From: Solen grandis
Taxonomy: Eukaryota; Mollusca; Bivalvia; Adapedonta; Solenidae
Direction of reading: 5' to 3'
NCBI GenBank assembly: GCA_021229015.1
Contig: CM037795.1
Span: forward strand, 14,531,201-14,595,200
Length of the DNA: 64,000 nucleotides
The notes beneath the pieces were generated by a model, which made no database searches, was not told the DNA's origin, and worked only from the letters and a program-made list of their open reading frames with translations. Both the position numbers and the translations under genes were made by a program. Shown in pieces: positions 33,201 through 45,675 of this stretch. How positions within the stretch are numbered: the stretch's first letter is position 1; every line of letters starts with the position of its first letter.

Positions 33201-36200
33201 TAGGAGGAATCTTGTGTAACCTCAGGAAATCCAAAGGTGTGGCCAAGTACTTTTTCACAACACAAAGTAAGTCAGCCATAGCGAACTGATGGTTAACAGA
33301 AGGGCAGGTACAATTTTGCTTAAAAAGGTACTATTTTAGCTCCCTTCCTTGGCACTCGGCATATAAGGGTAGTTCCAGGACTGGTTGCCCCGTTGTCAGG
33401 ATAATGTGACTGGGTGTGGTATTATGCCACATGTCTACGGCGTGATACTGCAGTGTGGCAGCACTATATCTGTCTCAAGTAGACATTGTCTCCAAATGTT
33501 TAAAGCCAACAATTTTGCTACCTGTTCTAACTCCACTAGATACCTGCATTAACTCTACTACTGATGACCTCTACCATTTATAAAGCTGTTTTCTGGTATC
33601 CTGAGGTTTACCATGTTAGATGTATGACTGTTACAGGGAGCTGGTAGAGACTGGTGTGATAACGCTGCTGCCTCCATATCTTAATGTCAAGTCTGAACAC
33701 CGGCCTATCCTGACAGAGGTGTCCTGGATACTGACCTATCTCACTACCACGTATGTATCTCATCCTGCCTCTTGTTTAACCCTTTTCCTCATATAGACTC
33801 ATTTTGACGCACTCAATAGGTACCACATAAAGCCTGATCTGCAGAACACCACAATTAAACCTTACCAAATTTAATTATAAAGTCCTCATTTCCAGACCAC
33901 TGAGGAGCAGCGAACAGCATAAAACCTGATCAGCCTGCGAGTTACTCGCAGGCTGATCTGGTTTTATGTTGTTCGCATAGGTCTTTTCATGGTTTCCTCT
34001 ATGAGGGAAAGTGTTATCTCTTTACTACATACAAATCACCTGGATTGTCATACATTTGACCAAACTGAAGTCAGCTCATGTTTGAAATGTATGTTTTTGT
34101 AGCATTTGTGATTAAGCACATTGTGGACTTACTGAGAAACTATTTTAAGTGTGGAAATATGGGATGGAAGAGTTTACAATCAGCCCTTGCAATGAAATGT
34201 ATGAATTTCACATTCACACTTTTTTTTTTTGGCATCATATTACATACTAAACCATATGCTTAGAGTTAAATTGAACCAATTCCTTCTCTAAGAACATTCA
34301 CTTCTTCATGCTTGGATATGGTAGGTTCCGTTCCTGGCTAAATACTTGAAAAGGATACTTACATAGCGTCCTTGCTTGGTGTTCAGCATAAAAGGGTACT
34401 TCTAACAAGGGTTGGCCATGTTTCTGAAAATTTAACCAGGGGTTTTACCATGCTTATTTTCTTTTGTGTGATATCACATTAAGACAAATTTTTATATCTA
34501 TTTTTTGTTGATCATATCCTCAAATAATTGAAATACAGTTGAAAGAATATCAAAATCAAGCAAATAAATGTTTCAACTGTTGTTACAGAGGTGAGCATGT
34601 TCCAGCTCTTATACAGTCAGAGGTACTGACCTCAGTGGTCAGTGTACTGATCAAACTGGCTGAAGAGGAGACCCATGATGCACAGGTAAGGTGATCGGTC
34701 ATTATTTGGTTGCCCACTGTAGCTGTTAGTTTACTTCAATTTTATTATTCTACCCTTTAAGGTGGAATGGTGGCTCAGTGGTAACACACTGGACTGCTAA
34801 TCCATGGGTCGGGGTCCAAATCCTGGTAGAAACTTGGAAAATTTCTGGGACACTTTTCAATGTCCCCCTCCCCTCCTAACTAGAAGCCAAGAGCTGGTTC
34901 ATCCAGACAGTGGTTCAGGGGCTTTGCGTGTACGGTGCTATACACCAGGTTTGTTAAAGAACCAGGGGGTATATTCAAAACGAGCTAGGGTAGCGCACCC
35001 AGATCCTTTGTATCTGCATCTGTCACTGTATGTAGCTGCACCTGTCTAGAGGTGCTAGGGGAGGGCAACCCTGACAGAAAAAGTCCAAAGTCAGAGGTAC
35101 TGGGCTTTATAGGCATTTCTCTGTCAAAAACCCCAGCACCATGCACAATATGCCTGAACGCAAACGCAAACAACAATATTTCCCCCCCCCCCCCTAGTTG
35201 AGGCTATGTAGGTATCACACTTGTTGTACTGTCCCATCACAACCTGTGCTGCTTCACAGAAATATTGTTGTCTTTAAGCTTTTTTTTTCTACGAAGATGA
35301 CGTCATATCTTCATAAAACTTAGTACACATGTACATGGTGATATGAACTACATGTATTTAATATTGATGCAATTTTATGGCTGGGACCTATATTTCACTG
35401 TTGAATGATCATTGTGAAATCAGTAAGTCTGCCTCAGGTTTATTTTTTGTGTTTAAGCTTTTTTTTTCAATGAAGATGACTTCACATCATTATTAAACTT
35501 GATACAAATAAACTTCAAGATATAAATTTTAAATATACAAGCCAATATTTGGTTCTTACCAATGTTTGCCAGCGGGGTGTCAATGTCACAAAGGCACATT
35601 TCCTAGAGAAGTTAAAATTTGAGGTTCAAGTCTTGATACCATATGTTATATTGGAGTCAATGCTGCTGAGGTCAAATAAACAACATAAAAAAGAGTTGGT
35701 GTCTATTGTTTATATATAAAATAAAAAGACATCTTCTTTCCTAGACCATGACACCACTTTTGCGTTGCCTTGGTAACATCTGCAGTGGACCAGATGAAAA
35801 CTCCATGATGGCCATGGAAAACCCACGTCTGCTGCACATGCTTGGACAGTGTCTAGACTCCAGCATACGCCACATCGTCAAGGAAACATTGTGGGTCTTC
35901 TCAAACATAGCGGGTAATAACTTCTCTCTGTAAAGATTTTTATTTTAATTTAAAAAAAATTAAAAAAAACATGAACAAATGTTTGTTTATTCATGAATGG
36001 ACCTTTCCAATGTTTACCAAAATATGCAAATTGTGTCACTGGATTATCCAATGGCTGTCCAGGGATACCATGTACCAGTGGCTGACTTTATTACACAAAT
36101 ATACAATGTATGTTGTGTTTGTGGGTGACTATTTTGAGTGGTTGACCAAGTGGTGAATGAAAAATAACCCCATACTGGGTACAGACATGGCTTATTTATT

Positions 36201-38887
36201 TACTCATTTATCTATTTCTTAATGTGATTAATGATTTGCAGTGCTTAGCAGTACTTTTGATTGCAGGAGAACCCAGCATTGCCACAGCTGTTGCATACGG
36301 CCCACTCCTAGATAAAGTCACAGAGAAACTCTCAGCAGGGTTTGATATAAAACAAGAGGTACAGTAAGATATGTTTTACAGTTTATATTTTGCAAGATTT
36401 CAACATTTCATCATCATACCTATGCTTCAAATTGTGAAGGGATCATGAACCCTGCTCCATCCCAGTCTGTCCTGTTTTTTTCAACAGGATTGAATCTAGA
36501 GAAACCTTTTAGGAACAGCAACAAAAGATAGCATGTACATGCTATCAGAAGTTCCATATTGTGTAAAAGGCACAATTCTTTCTCTGAAGTCTTTCAAGAA
36601 TTATGGACCTGGTCTACCTTGGAAATTTGTACATTTCTTTTTTTATTTTATATTGTCAAGTCAAGACAGTGTAACAAGGGTATGAATCACCTTCTGTGAT
36701 AGCTCTGTCTAAACCTGTGAAACACTTTGCCCATTATCACCCTGATTGATATATCATATCACAGGCTTTATTTTTAGCACATCTGTTATGAAGAAAAAGT
36801 CGAGATATTATGATCACTGGGTCGTTGTTCAGATCCATTACAACACTGTTTTGGGAGTCCTACCTAATATACATTTACATGTATAGACTGTTGTATTCCT
36901 AAACTAATGATATCAACCTTGCTGTCATATTGGCATCCCTCATTAGTACTCTTATACAGATTTTTGATTTGATGAATATTGATTTACTGAACTTATAAAT
37001 TGTAAATAAAACTAAACTAATGATATCAACCTTGCTGTCATATTGGCATCCCTCATTAGTACTCTTATACAGATTTTTGATTTGATGAATATTGATTTAC
37101 TGAACTTATAAATTGTAATTAAAACTGTTGATTTTTCTTATAAATTATGTATGTGCAGACTGTGTAGAATATGAGCTACACTGTTGTATGAGAAAATGGA
37201 GGAGACACTGATTAGAAAACTTCTACATACATCTACATGAGGTAAATGGTCATAATGTAGGGAATTATAATGGAGCTGCACTGTACTTTGTGGTCTCACC
37301 CCTGTGATACTTTTCAGGCATTGTATGTTCTGAACAACATAGCGTGTCATGGTCCCGAGGCATGTGACTGCCTGCTGCAACACAAGGTGCTCCATGGAGT
37401 GGTTCCCATCCTCAAGTCACATGATATAGAGCTTCTCAACCTGAGTCTCGGCTTCTGTGAGCTGGTTCTCCGTCTGACCGAGGCTGTAAGTTACTTTGCC
37501 TCAAAGTCTTCAATATTTAATGTTAAGTAATACTCACATTCTAAAATAAGGTAGGCTCTTTTTCTATCATATTTGTTTTTGAATTCCAAGCCGGATGTCA
37601 TATTTTTTCTTTTATCTTACTGATTGACAGTTATTGTCAAGAAATGAGATTTAAATAGTTTATCCCTAGAGCAATAATGATAAATTATGTTCTTTTGTTT
37701 GTTTTTGTTCGACTATAAAGCACTAAGTGCACAAATTGTTTTATACACTTTGTAGGGCTATGTCTTCAAGTAACAGATAATGAAAACTTGACCATATTTA
37801 GGTGTCCTGACATACTTGTAGACCACTCTCTTACTAAGGATTGTTAGTCATTTCATTTGCAAGGTCAAAGCAAGCATCTGTTTCATCTTCTACAATATTG
37901 TCCATATTGTGTGTCTTATTTTTCATATTCTTGAGTCAAGGCAGTGTAATGGGGGTATTAATTCAATTTAGTGATAGCTCTAGTTGTACATCAGTTCAAT
38001 GAAAGAAACTTATTCCTTTTATGTAACAGGGCAGCAACGTGTTTGAGCAGGCAGAGGGTGTGGCCAGATTGGAGGGACTGGAATACCATAGCAACCCGAC
38101 CATAGCAGCTAAGGCCAACGAGCTTCTGGACTCTTACTTTTTCATGGACAAAGAGGACCAGGTAATGTGTGTGTCCCTTAACCATTGTTAACCATTGTTA
38201 ACAAAGTTTTCAAGGAAATGAATGGTGTGTTCCAACAGTATATTTACCAATTCTTTGTGGTCTATGCAAAGATCTTATGAAATAAAGTTTTCAATATGGC
38301 AGCTTTTGTAGGCAAAATTTATCTTCCATCAGGCAGATATTATCCTGTATAATGATATTGCAGATGATTCATGCATTTATCTGGCATCTGAACACTTACT
38401 GCTTACCCTCAAACGGAAATCGCAAAGCTTTCCTGCAATTAATAAATAGTTGTAGAAATATGTTCCAATGCTGAAACCAGTAACCTTTTTGGCCAGGTTT
38501 GTTTACCATTTTACCATTGTGACTGTGCTCAAGTACCTTTCCTATCTTGAAACTCCTTTTTGCACTGTAAAGTGTTTCAATGGAATATACAGAAAGTTAC
38601 TTTGACACTCTGTGCAATGCACTTTAAATATTATATTAGTTTTTACTCCTCAGTACCTTGTTGATCAGGATTTAATATTGTAAGAGCTCATTAGATTGAG
38701 TATATCTCATGTATAAGTGAGTGTGGTGTGGGTAGGTGTGGTGGATATTTCAAAGCGTTTTTTTTTTCTCTTGGAAGTTTATAAGCTACTGTTAGTTGCT
38801 GTCTATAATCAGGCCTTTATTTATACTAGAAATACTCCTATATGGATGAAATCATTGCATCTTTTATTTCAGGAAGAAATTGGCTGA
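27212..38887 (+). CDS. TMCO6: TMCO6-like importin-alpha-related ARM-repeat protein, 13 coding exons, complete
   Basis: Exons: 27212-27290, 29624-29721, 30540-30652, 31087-31270, 32446-32550, 32827-32903, 33637-33750, 34589-34685, 35745-35913, 36267-36358, 37318-37485, 38030-38161 and 38873-38887. They total 1443 nt (480 aa; the vertebrate protein is about 490). Residues 1-45 form a basic IBB-like segment with KRREQ and RKEKRDKL. The rest is an ARM-repeat solenoid with LLTGSDVDLQHEAAWCLTN, CAWALGNIAGDGPE, PLLRCLGNICSG, WVFSNIAG and LYVLNNIACHG. The protein ends EEIG. The start is chosen because an in-frame TAA lies upstream and gtacgt gives the right phase. The LLTYLSS-like motif and spacing fit TMCO6 better than classical importin-alpha, whose ARM repeats and NLS-binding W/N arrays are more regular. 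Its cellular function is poorly known; a transport-adaptor role is inference. Confidence 0.88.
28195..28840 (+). pseudogene. LINE 3' end fragment with three diverged tail repeats
   Basis: SLHNLCLAQTSTVFFPQTIP followed by VWNRLP resembles the conserved C terminus of many non-LTR reverse transcriptases (FFPRTI-x-WN-x-LP). After it, a ~150-bp unit with ctattacacattttatact recurs three times (about 28380, 28545 and 28705), with ggcggtgac blocks between. It is located in TMCO6 intron 1. Confidence 0.6.
31546..31787 (-). mobile_element. TTAA MITE copy 11
   Basis: Full-length reverse copy with TTAA on both sides, in a TMCO6 intron after the exon at 31087-31270. The hairpin is intact. Confidence 0.87.
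31925..32100 (-). repeat. tRNA-derived SINE remnant in TMCO6 intron
   Basis: The complement reads gccgctcagtagctaagtct (A box) and then cattggttctagactcgg (B box). Confidence 0.45.
33340..33500 (+). repeat. Dispersed repeat in TMCO6 intron, shared with 20875-21020
   Basis: The ggcactcggcatataagggt, caggataatgtgactggg and cagtgtggcagcactata blocks are typical of an abundant SINE-like family in molluscs as I recall it. A shorter cousin is near 34370. Confidence 0.45.
33776..34016 (+). mobile_element. TTAA MITE copy 12 (right end eroded)
   Basis: It begins 26 bp after the TMCO6 exon ending at 33750, so it sits almost on the splice donor. The left TTAA is present; the right end reads gtgttatc instead of gggttaa. 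Confidence 0.83.
34757..35150 (+). repeat. tRNA-derived SINE-like element in TMCO6 intron
   Basis: The head ggtggctcagtggtaacaca, anticodon-like ctgctaa and B box gggtccaaatcctgg resemble a tRNA-Ser(GCT) origin. A long non-coding body follows. Its overlapping open frames are not conserved genes. Confidence 0.55.
35183..35195. repeat. Poly-C tract in TMCO6 intron
   Basis: A run of about 13 C following the SINE-like element. Confidence 0.85.
36901..37126. repeat. 113-bp near-perfect tandem duplication in TMCO6 intron
   Basis: Two head-to-tail copies (36901-37013 and 37014-37126) differ by essentially one base near the end (aataaa / attaaa). This is a recent duplication or possibly an assembly artefact. 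Confidence 0.93.
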
Positions 38888-39746
38888 CCCTCACCCATCA
38901 TTTGTGAAAAAAACACTCAAGACAGTGCTAAGAACTCAAGTCACTGTGTGGTGTCTGCAGGCTGAAGACATTGGCTGGATTCTGACTATTGCACAAGTGA
39001 CTGTTGTCTGTGGTACTACTGACTGTGTTCATTCTTCAATGTTCTGAAATTCACTGTTATTGATGAACGTAGGGATATTCATTTCGTTGTTATATCCTTG
39101 ACATTATTTAGCTTTTACCAAATGTTGAAATGTTTGAAATACTGTTGTTATATTTCTGTAAAACTAAAATTTATGGACATATTTTTATTAACTTAAAACA
39201 AGTCATTGTTGCAATTTCCTGGTCTAGAAAAGTCCATTAATAACTCTAGGATTTACCTACTTGAAGAGGCCAAATTTTTAAGCAGCTACCCTTATGGTCC
39301 CTCAAAATACATTTATCATGTAATTCACCTCATTTAGCAGCCACCTTTGCTAAGAAGCAACTTTCTTTAACCACCTTGACTGGTCACTTAAATCAGGTTT
39401 AACTGTAAAGAGTAAAACCTGTGAAGAAAGGTCACTTAAACTGAAGATTTTGATTTTTTTACTCAGCAAAATCTCTCTATGAATCCAGCCACTGACCTTT
39501 ATTCACAGGTTGGCTGCAATTAGGATTGCTAATACAGGTTAGATTTTGCAAGGATATCAATTACATATTTATACATGTCTATATAATTTACATTATCTCA
39601 ACTTATCATCTCAAACAGGTTATTAACTTGATTTCAACAAACAACTGGACTATAGGCCTGTGATGTAGGAGTATGGCGACTGATTTTTATTATTTAATCA
39701 TTTTCCAAATTATTTCCTTATTCAAAAAAATAGAAAGTAAACTAAG

Positions 39747-39752
39747 AATAAA
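39747..39752 (+). terminator. Candidate TMCO6 poly(A) signal
   Basis: An AATAAA hexamer lies 860 nt after the TMCO6 stop, just before a dispersed repeat. No better-placed canonical hexamer was noticed nearer the stop. This is weak without transcript data. Confidence 0.25.
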
Positions 39753-39763
39753 TACAATGAAAA

Positions 39764-39872
39764 GTTTTTGTGTCACCTGCTGTAAGCAGAGATGACATAT
39801 AGGGATCACTTTTCCGTTGTCTGTCTGTTACACTTCAGCAGGTGACATGTGTTCCAAAGATCACTCTTGTAT
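39764..39872 (-). repeat. Dispersed repeat, caagagtgttctttggaaca family, short inverted form
   Basis: It starts gtgtcacctgctgtaagcag and ends gttccaaagatcactcttg, the complement of both ends of 22350-22645. About 190 bp of the middle is missing. Confidence 0.6.
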
Positions 39873-41336
39873 ATAGTTCAGTCTGTTCTCTCGGATATCT
39901 ATCTACTGACAAAGAGTAATGCCCATCCTGTTTTTAGCATCATGAGCAACAAGCTTTATATTTGGTAGTTTTCATTTTCTACACACAACTCAAATAACCA
40001 GTCTTCAGACTCCTATTGACTGTAAAAAACATAATGGTACCTTGTAATCATCATTCTTGATACCATAATACAAAATTTATTGGGAATAAAAATAATGAAA
40101 AACATAATTTGTTTCATCCTTGTTTTATTTTTTTCCATAAAGATAAATATACAACCAACAACTGTGCCCTGGTATAAGAAACGCACAAATGAGACAGAAT
40201 CAGTAACGACATGCTGTCACGGAACGACAATACAGTTTGTGACTTTTTTTGGAGAGGTCACTATAGAAACATACATTAAGTCTGTCATAAGGATAAAAGA
40301 TGAGATAGGATTGGGGTAAATTTTTATTGTCTTTAAAGACACTCACTTCTATGAGTTTACTTCCCCACCAAAAAAGAGGGATCTTGAAATACAAAAAGGG
40401 TTTTGTTGCAAAGACAGATTTTAAAAAATCTTCCTGGGCTTGTTTCTGGTTATCATATTTTGTTAAGAGAAATTTCAAAGTGGTGTTACAAAGATGAAAA
40501 TATATTCGGTGTCATAATTATAAATTGAAACCTTTACATATTACACAAGTCTTTTTTTTTTCTATAGACATAACAAAAAGCTCCTTGCTTCAACTATTAA
40601 CTTTAACAACAGGACAAGGACTTTTCACCAGCCTGATTACCATTGCTCTTAAGGAGCTGTCATCCCTGACCTTATAGTGTCATATTAGCCATAATATAAT
40701 CTGGCAAAGAGATTATGGTCAAAACCATAGCCCTCAAGTTTGATTGAGATTGCTTAATAAATTTGGATGGAAAAGTGTTTACATATTGGACAATGGATGT
40801 ACCCTAAACATCCAATGATCCTAAAAGCTCATCCTAACCACAAAGTTGTCAAGTGCACTTAAAGATGGTTAGCAATTTTTTTATTCCAAAGAATTACACA
40901 GTCCTACAATTATATTTTCAAATATTTTAAGATTTTTTCTTTTTCCTTTACAAGTACTGTATAAAGTCAATAAAATTAAAAAAAAACAAAAAAAAACTAC
41001 TAATGACACCAAGCTTTATGAAGTTAATACCCCATATACTAGTAGCTCATTAGAATATACAAATGTAAGCACCTTAAAGTGTCCCTCTTTCAGAAGATTC
41101 CCTCAGTAAAACCACCCATAACTTTCATTTTGTTACTAAATACAATACATACTGGTAAATAATGCATAGTTACAATATCACTGATTATATCTGAATATGG
41201 AACAAATACCCAGAAAAACCTTAGAAATATAAGAACACAATTTTACATATGAAATAAAAAAAATCATGGTGCAAAATAATGAGATTTAAGACAAAGAAAC
41301 TGATGCCTATCAAAAAATCTGTATCAAGGGGGAAAC

Positions 41337-41466
41337 ATATTTGAAGTACTAGTACATACATATATATTTGAAGTACTAGTACATACATATATATTTGAAG
41401 TACTAGTACATACATATATATTTGAAGTACTAGTACATACATATATATTTGAAGTACTAGTACATT
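41337..41466. repeat. 27-bp tandem repeat, five units, with gtactagtac palindrome
   Basis: Five virtually identical units of atatttgaagtactagtaca plus tacatat. Each carries the palindrome gtactagtac. Open frames across it are repeat-derived. Confidence 0.95.
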
Positions 41467-42952
41467 TGATTCTGGTGTCAAAAATACCATAAAGATTGAT
41501 ATAAGAAATTCCCAAAAATGAACATTTGAAAATAAATTTTGAATGGAGACAATTTGTTTCTTGCTTTCCATTAGCTTTTTGCAGTCCCTAGCTTAGAATC
41601 AGTATTTTGCACCTGAATACCTGCTAGGACTTTATTCATAAACCTAGTTCCAAGATGTACATGTTCTATTATTGTATTACTTTGTCTATTTCTAAATTCT
41701 TCGTATAATAAGAAAAAAATGTAACTGTTTACGTGTACATACACTGCGACAAAGAAAATGAAAATGTACAATGATTTTAATTTCTTAGATTACCAACATA
41801 TGATTGAAAAGAGGTTCCAATTTGTTGCCCTATAAAATCAGATGTAATTTTCTGAGAAATTACTGCTGATGTCAGACTACTTTACTAATGAAACAATGAA
41901 AAATAATCTACCTGAAAGTTGTAAATGATACAAATTTCCAGAATATACTGGGAAATATTGTGTACAGTCTCTCACTTATAATAATTTATATAAAACGTTT
42001 TTAAAAAAAAAAGCCTTAAACTGAAGTGTATATAGCTACTTTAAGTGGCTGTAAAGGGTTAAAGACATTTAAAAAATACAGTCTTGCAGAGATCATTGTT
42101 ATGATGAATACTTAACAAAATATCAATAAATTAGACATCAATAAGTAAACATTCTAAAATGATAAAAAAGAATATCAGTGGTTAGGAGCAAAAAAACAAA
42201 AAAAAATGAAGATGATTTGAGTTTTTTTTGTAAAAGTTCTGTGTGATTTAAGCCTGTTGGTGAAAATTCTGTTTCGATAAGTTTTACTTCAAGACAATAT
42301 GAATGATAATGCAGCAGTAGACAGTAACAGAATACATGTGCATACCTGTGTTTACCTAGACAAATCCAGCTATATGATTTTAATACTGTTCACATATATT
42401 AATTGTTGAAATGGAATTAGGCTTATTCAACAGTTTGGAAATGGACATCTCAAACACTAGAATTTTTTTTTCTATTGCATATCTGAAACTTTGCAATGAG
42501 TTTTCTTCCAAGCCTACTAAAATAGACACTAGCTTTTCAAACCTTGAAAGAAAAGAGAACATGATTTACCCAATTTTGTGTCAATCTTAAAAATACATGT
42601 ACTAGTAAAATGGAATAAGACTAGTAAATCAATTAAAGGCTAGGTACACCAATGTTTACAGATATATTACAATCAAATCATGAAATTGTCTAGAGGCTAC
42701 ATGAAGGTATGTAATCAATGGTTGGTCTGGCTTACACAACAAAGGCAATACTTTGTGAGCCATAGCCTTTCCAGTGTTAACAGATTGCTCACTGGTTGAC
42801 CTGGTTCACAAAAAAAAAAGATTTTGTTTGTGAGCAATGGGCCTTTCCATTATTAATAGATGTCCAATGGCTACATTCATGTGGTCAAATTATTAACCTG
42901 GTTTACTCAAAAAGCCTGAGACTTTCATTGTGAGGAATGGAAATTTACAATG

Positions 42953-43222
42953 TTAACCCTTTCCCTCATATAGACTCATTTTAACCCTTTTCTTCATATT
43001 GACTCATTTTGATGCACTCAATAGGTATCACATAAAGCCTGATCTGCAGAAAACCACAGTTAAACCTTACCAAATTTAATTACAAAATCCTCATTTCCAG
43101 ACCACTGAGGAGCTGCGAACAGCATAAAACCTGATCAGCCTGCGAGTTACTCGCAGGCTGATCTGGTTTTATGCTGTTCGCATAGGTCTTTTCATGGTGT
43201 CCTCTATGAGGGAAAGGGTTAA
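42953..43222 (+). mobile_element. TTAA MITE copy 13 with doubled left terminus
   Basis: The first 28 bp of the element (TTAA through gactcatt) occur at 42953-42980 and are followed at once by a second, slightly diverged start at 42981. The rest is full length. This may be a solo terminus left by insertion of one copy into the TTAA of another, or slippage. Confidence 0.85.
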
Positions 43223-44934
43223 CAGAAGAACTCAAATTGGGTCACAAATTACCGAATAGGTTGTGAAATTACACCTTGGTTTGTCTGATACTGTTTGTAA
43301 GCAATAAACCTATCTATAAAAGGAAACTTATTTCCCATCAAAAGGGGGTAAGGCTAAGTTTCACTGGAAAGTTAATTATTATTAAATAATAAACAATCTA
43401 AAAATTGCAAAAAAATACACCATGGATGTTCTAGGCAACTTATTTTCATTATCAAAAAGGATAAACAAAACTTAAAAACATTAAACATGTAAAAGATCAA
43501 AATATCACACAATTTTCACTCTTAAGCCTGTCAACTCTATCTAAATAACATCTGTAACTTTGATACAATATGAATTGCATATAATCAAAGGCTTTTTCTA
43601 AAATAACAAAACAATCAAAGAAGCCATTCTTATCTGTTTTATTTATCAGTATGATTTATGTAGTTGTGATTTTACTTTCCAGAAATTATTCAAGTAGACC
43701 TTAGCTTTTGATTCAATACTGTTCTATATGTATGTGATTTGTACTGTTATAATGTTTTATTAATAAATATGCTTAAACTAAGCAGTTACTATAAACAATA
43801 AATCTGTGTATAAGAAGTTATCTAGTAACACCCCTGTTGAAATAAACAGTTGTATGAATTTTGACATTTTTCACACAAAATGTGAGACATGACAGTTGGT
43901 TTATTTCCATATTAAAGGCAATTTTATTTTTTATCATTAGGGAAAATGATTTTGCATGGAATATTGTCGTTTTAGGCTTTAACACCAAAACTTCTAATTT
44001 TCTCAAGTGAAATCAATTATCGCAGTATTAGCAAGGCCCATTGTGGATGCATCTTATATATGAAATAATAAATGTCATGATAAATATACCCCCAAAAAAT
44101 ACCTCCCTATATACATCAAACTATGAACTTAACTAATGAATATGGAATACATATAACCCTCATTGAATATATAACTTTAAAAAAAATAAGTGTTACAATG
44201 ACTTCCAAATAAAGATAAAAATTTAAAAAAAAAAAAAAATGTACACATTCATTTATACCAAATAAATGGTATATGTGGGACTGAAGATCATAAATATAAA
44301 CAAAACAAAGTTAAAATGAAATGTAAAATGTTTATACTATAACTTTCAAAATGAATGTAGATCTACTTCTTTTTTTATAATGAGAATACAAGTATAGCAT
44401 GGTTTATACTATGGAGCTCAAGAGATTCACTTGCCTACATTGTGACTTAACTACAGCACGGTCCAGTAGAACTCAGTACTCCAGTGCAATATAACCAAGA
44501 TATTAAGGATTTGCCTTGTACACCATGATTCTCGTACAGCCAGTAAACACGAAAACCAATGTTCATATGATGGCACAGATAGGAAGAGAAAGAATCAGAG
44601 AGATAAAGAGATAGACTGAGGAAAAAGAGAGAAAATATTTTGGCAAATTATCATCAAATAACAAAGGAGCACAATGATCTATCAGACAAAGATCAACTCG
44701 TATACATAATATACAAAATTATGTACATGGTTATTTCAAAGAAGAAGGCCCTAAATATTGAAACAAGTTAATATCATTCTCTGGTACTCAAACTCATAAT
44801 TAAAAACTTCAAGGAATGAGAGAGAAAATGCAGTTTGTCCAAACCAAAATACATGTATATGAAATGTATGTGACATAGCTTTGCCACACAGGCATGATAG
44901 CCCCTTCTTCTTTTACCTCATAGAAGTTTCGATG

Positions 44935-45140
44935 TTTTGGCATATAGCCCGGACCTTTCCCAGACAGCTTCTAGAGATTCTGATCAGGGTCTTATTAGTC
45001 TGCTCATACATTTTGTAGCTCAGATTATACAGAGTTTAAACAGCCAAGAAAAATCCATGGTTTCACAGCATTCATGTTCAGTTAATCAATATTCATCAAG
45101 TCATCAAATTAGTATCTGAATATTCATGAGGTGAAGAGTT
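44935..45140 (+). repeat. Diverged dispersed repeat, copy B
   Basis: Partner of the 19950-20160 segment, sharing the same block order (gattctgatcagggtc, ttgtagctcagatta, aaaatccatggtttca, atcaagtcat). Confidence 0.4.
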
Positions 45141-45436
45141 AAGTAAGAATCTCCCCTTTAATATCAGGCTTGTGTGGCTTGGGGAATTTTAACATTTGAA
45201 ATGACAAATTAGATATCTACAGTTTTAAAAACAGTGGTATTTCTACATGTTACAAAGCTTAACAATGGGCCTTTGATATAATTCAAGTTTAGCCCAATGC
45301 TCAAAAACATAAAAGCACCATGGATAAGTAAAAATTAAATATCACTAACATAAAATCACAGACTGAGACTTAAAAAGACTGGGAAAGAAAACTGGATATG
45401 GTTTGCACATTATATTATACAAATATAAATGTGACA

Positions 45437-45675
45437 TTAACCCTTTCCCTCATATAGACTCATTGTGACACACTCAATAGGTACCACATAAAGCCTGATC
45501 TGCAGAAAACCACAGTTAAACCTTATCAAATTTAATTACAAAATCCTCATTTCCAGACCACTGAGGAGCAGCGAACAGCATAAAACCTGATCAGCCTGCG
45601 AGTAACTCTGGTGATCTGGTTTTATGTTGTTCGCATAGGTCTTTTCATGGTGTCCTCTATGAGGGAAAGGGTTAA
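45437..45675 (+). mobile_element. TTAA MITE copy 14 with broken hairpin
   Basis: TTAA on both sides, but the second arm of the central palindrome is partly deleted (gcgagtaactctggtgatctgg), so no long stem can form. Confidence 0.85.

Noticed and set aside
34757..34830. Functional tRNA gene
   Set aside because: A and B boxes are present, but the acceptor and other stems do not pair and a long SINE body follows.
27212..38887. Classical importin-alpha (KPNA)
   Set aside because: The ARM repeats lack the regular W/N array and the protein is about 480 aa. Block order and spacing agree better with TMCO6.
40080..40478. Overlapping frames of 79 and 92 codons
   Set aside because: Opposite-strand frames in AT-rich DNA with no homology, splice context or composition signal.
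41221..41571. 116-codon frame with repeated VLVLQIYMY
   Set aside because: Produced by the 27-bp tandem array, whose period is a multiple of three.
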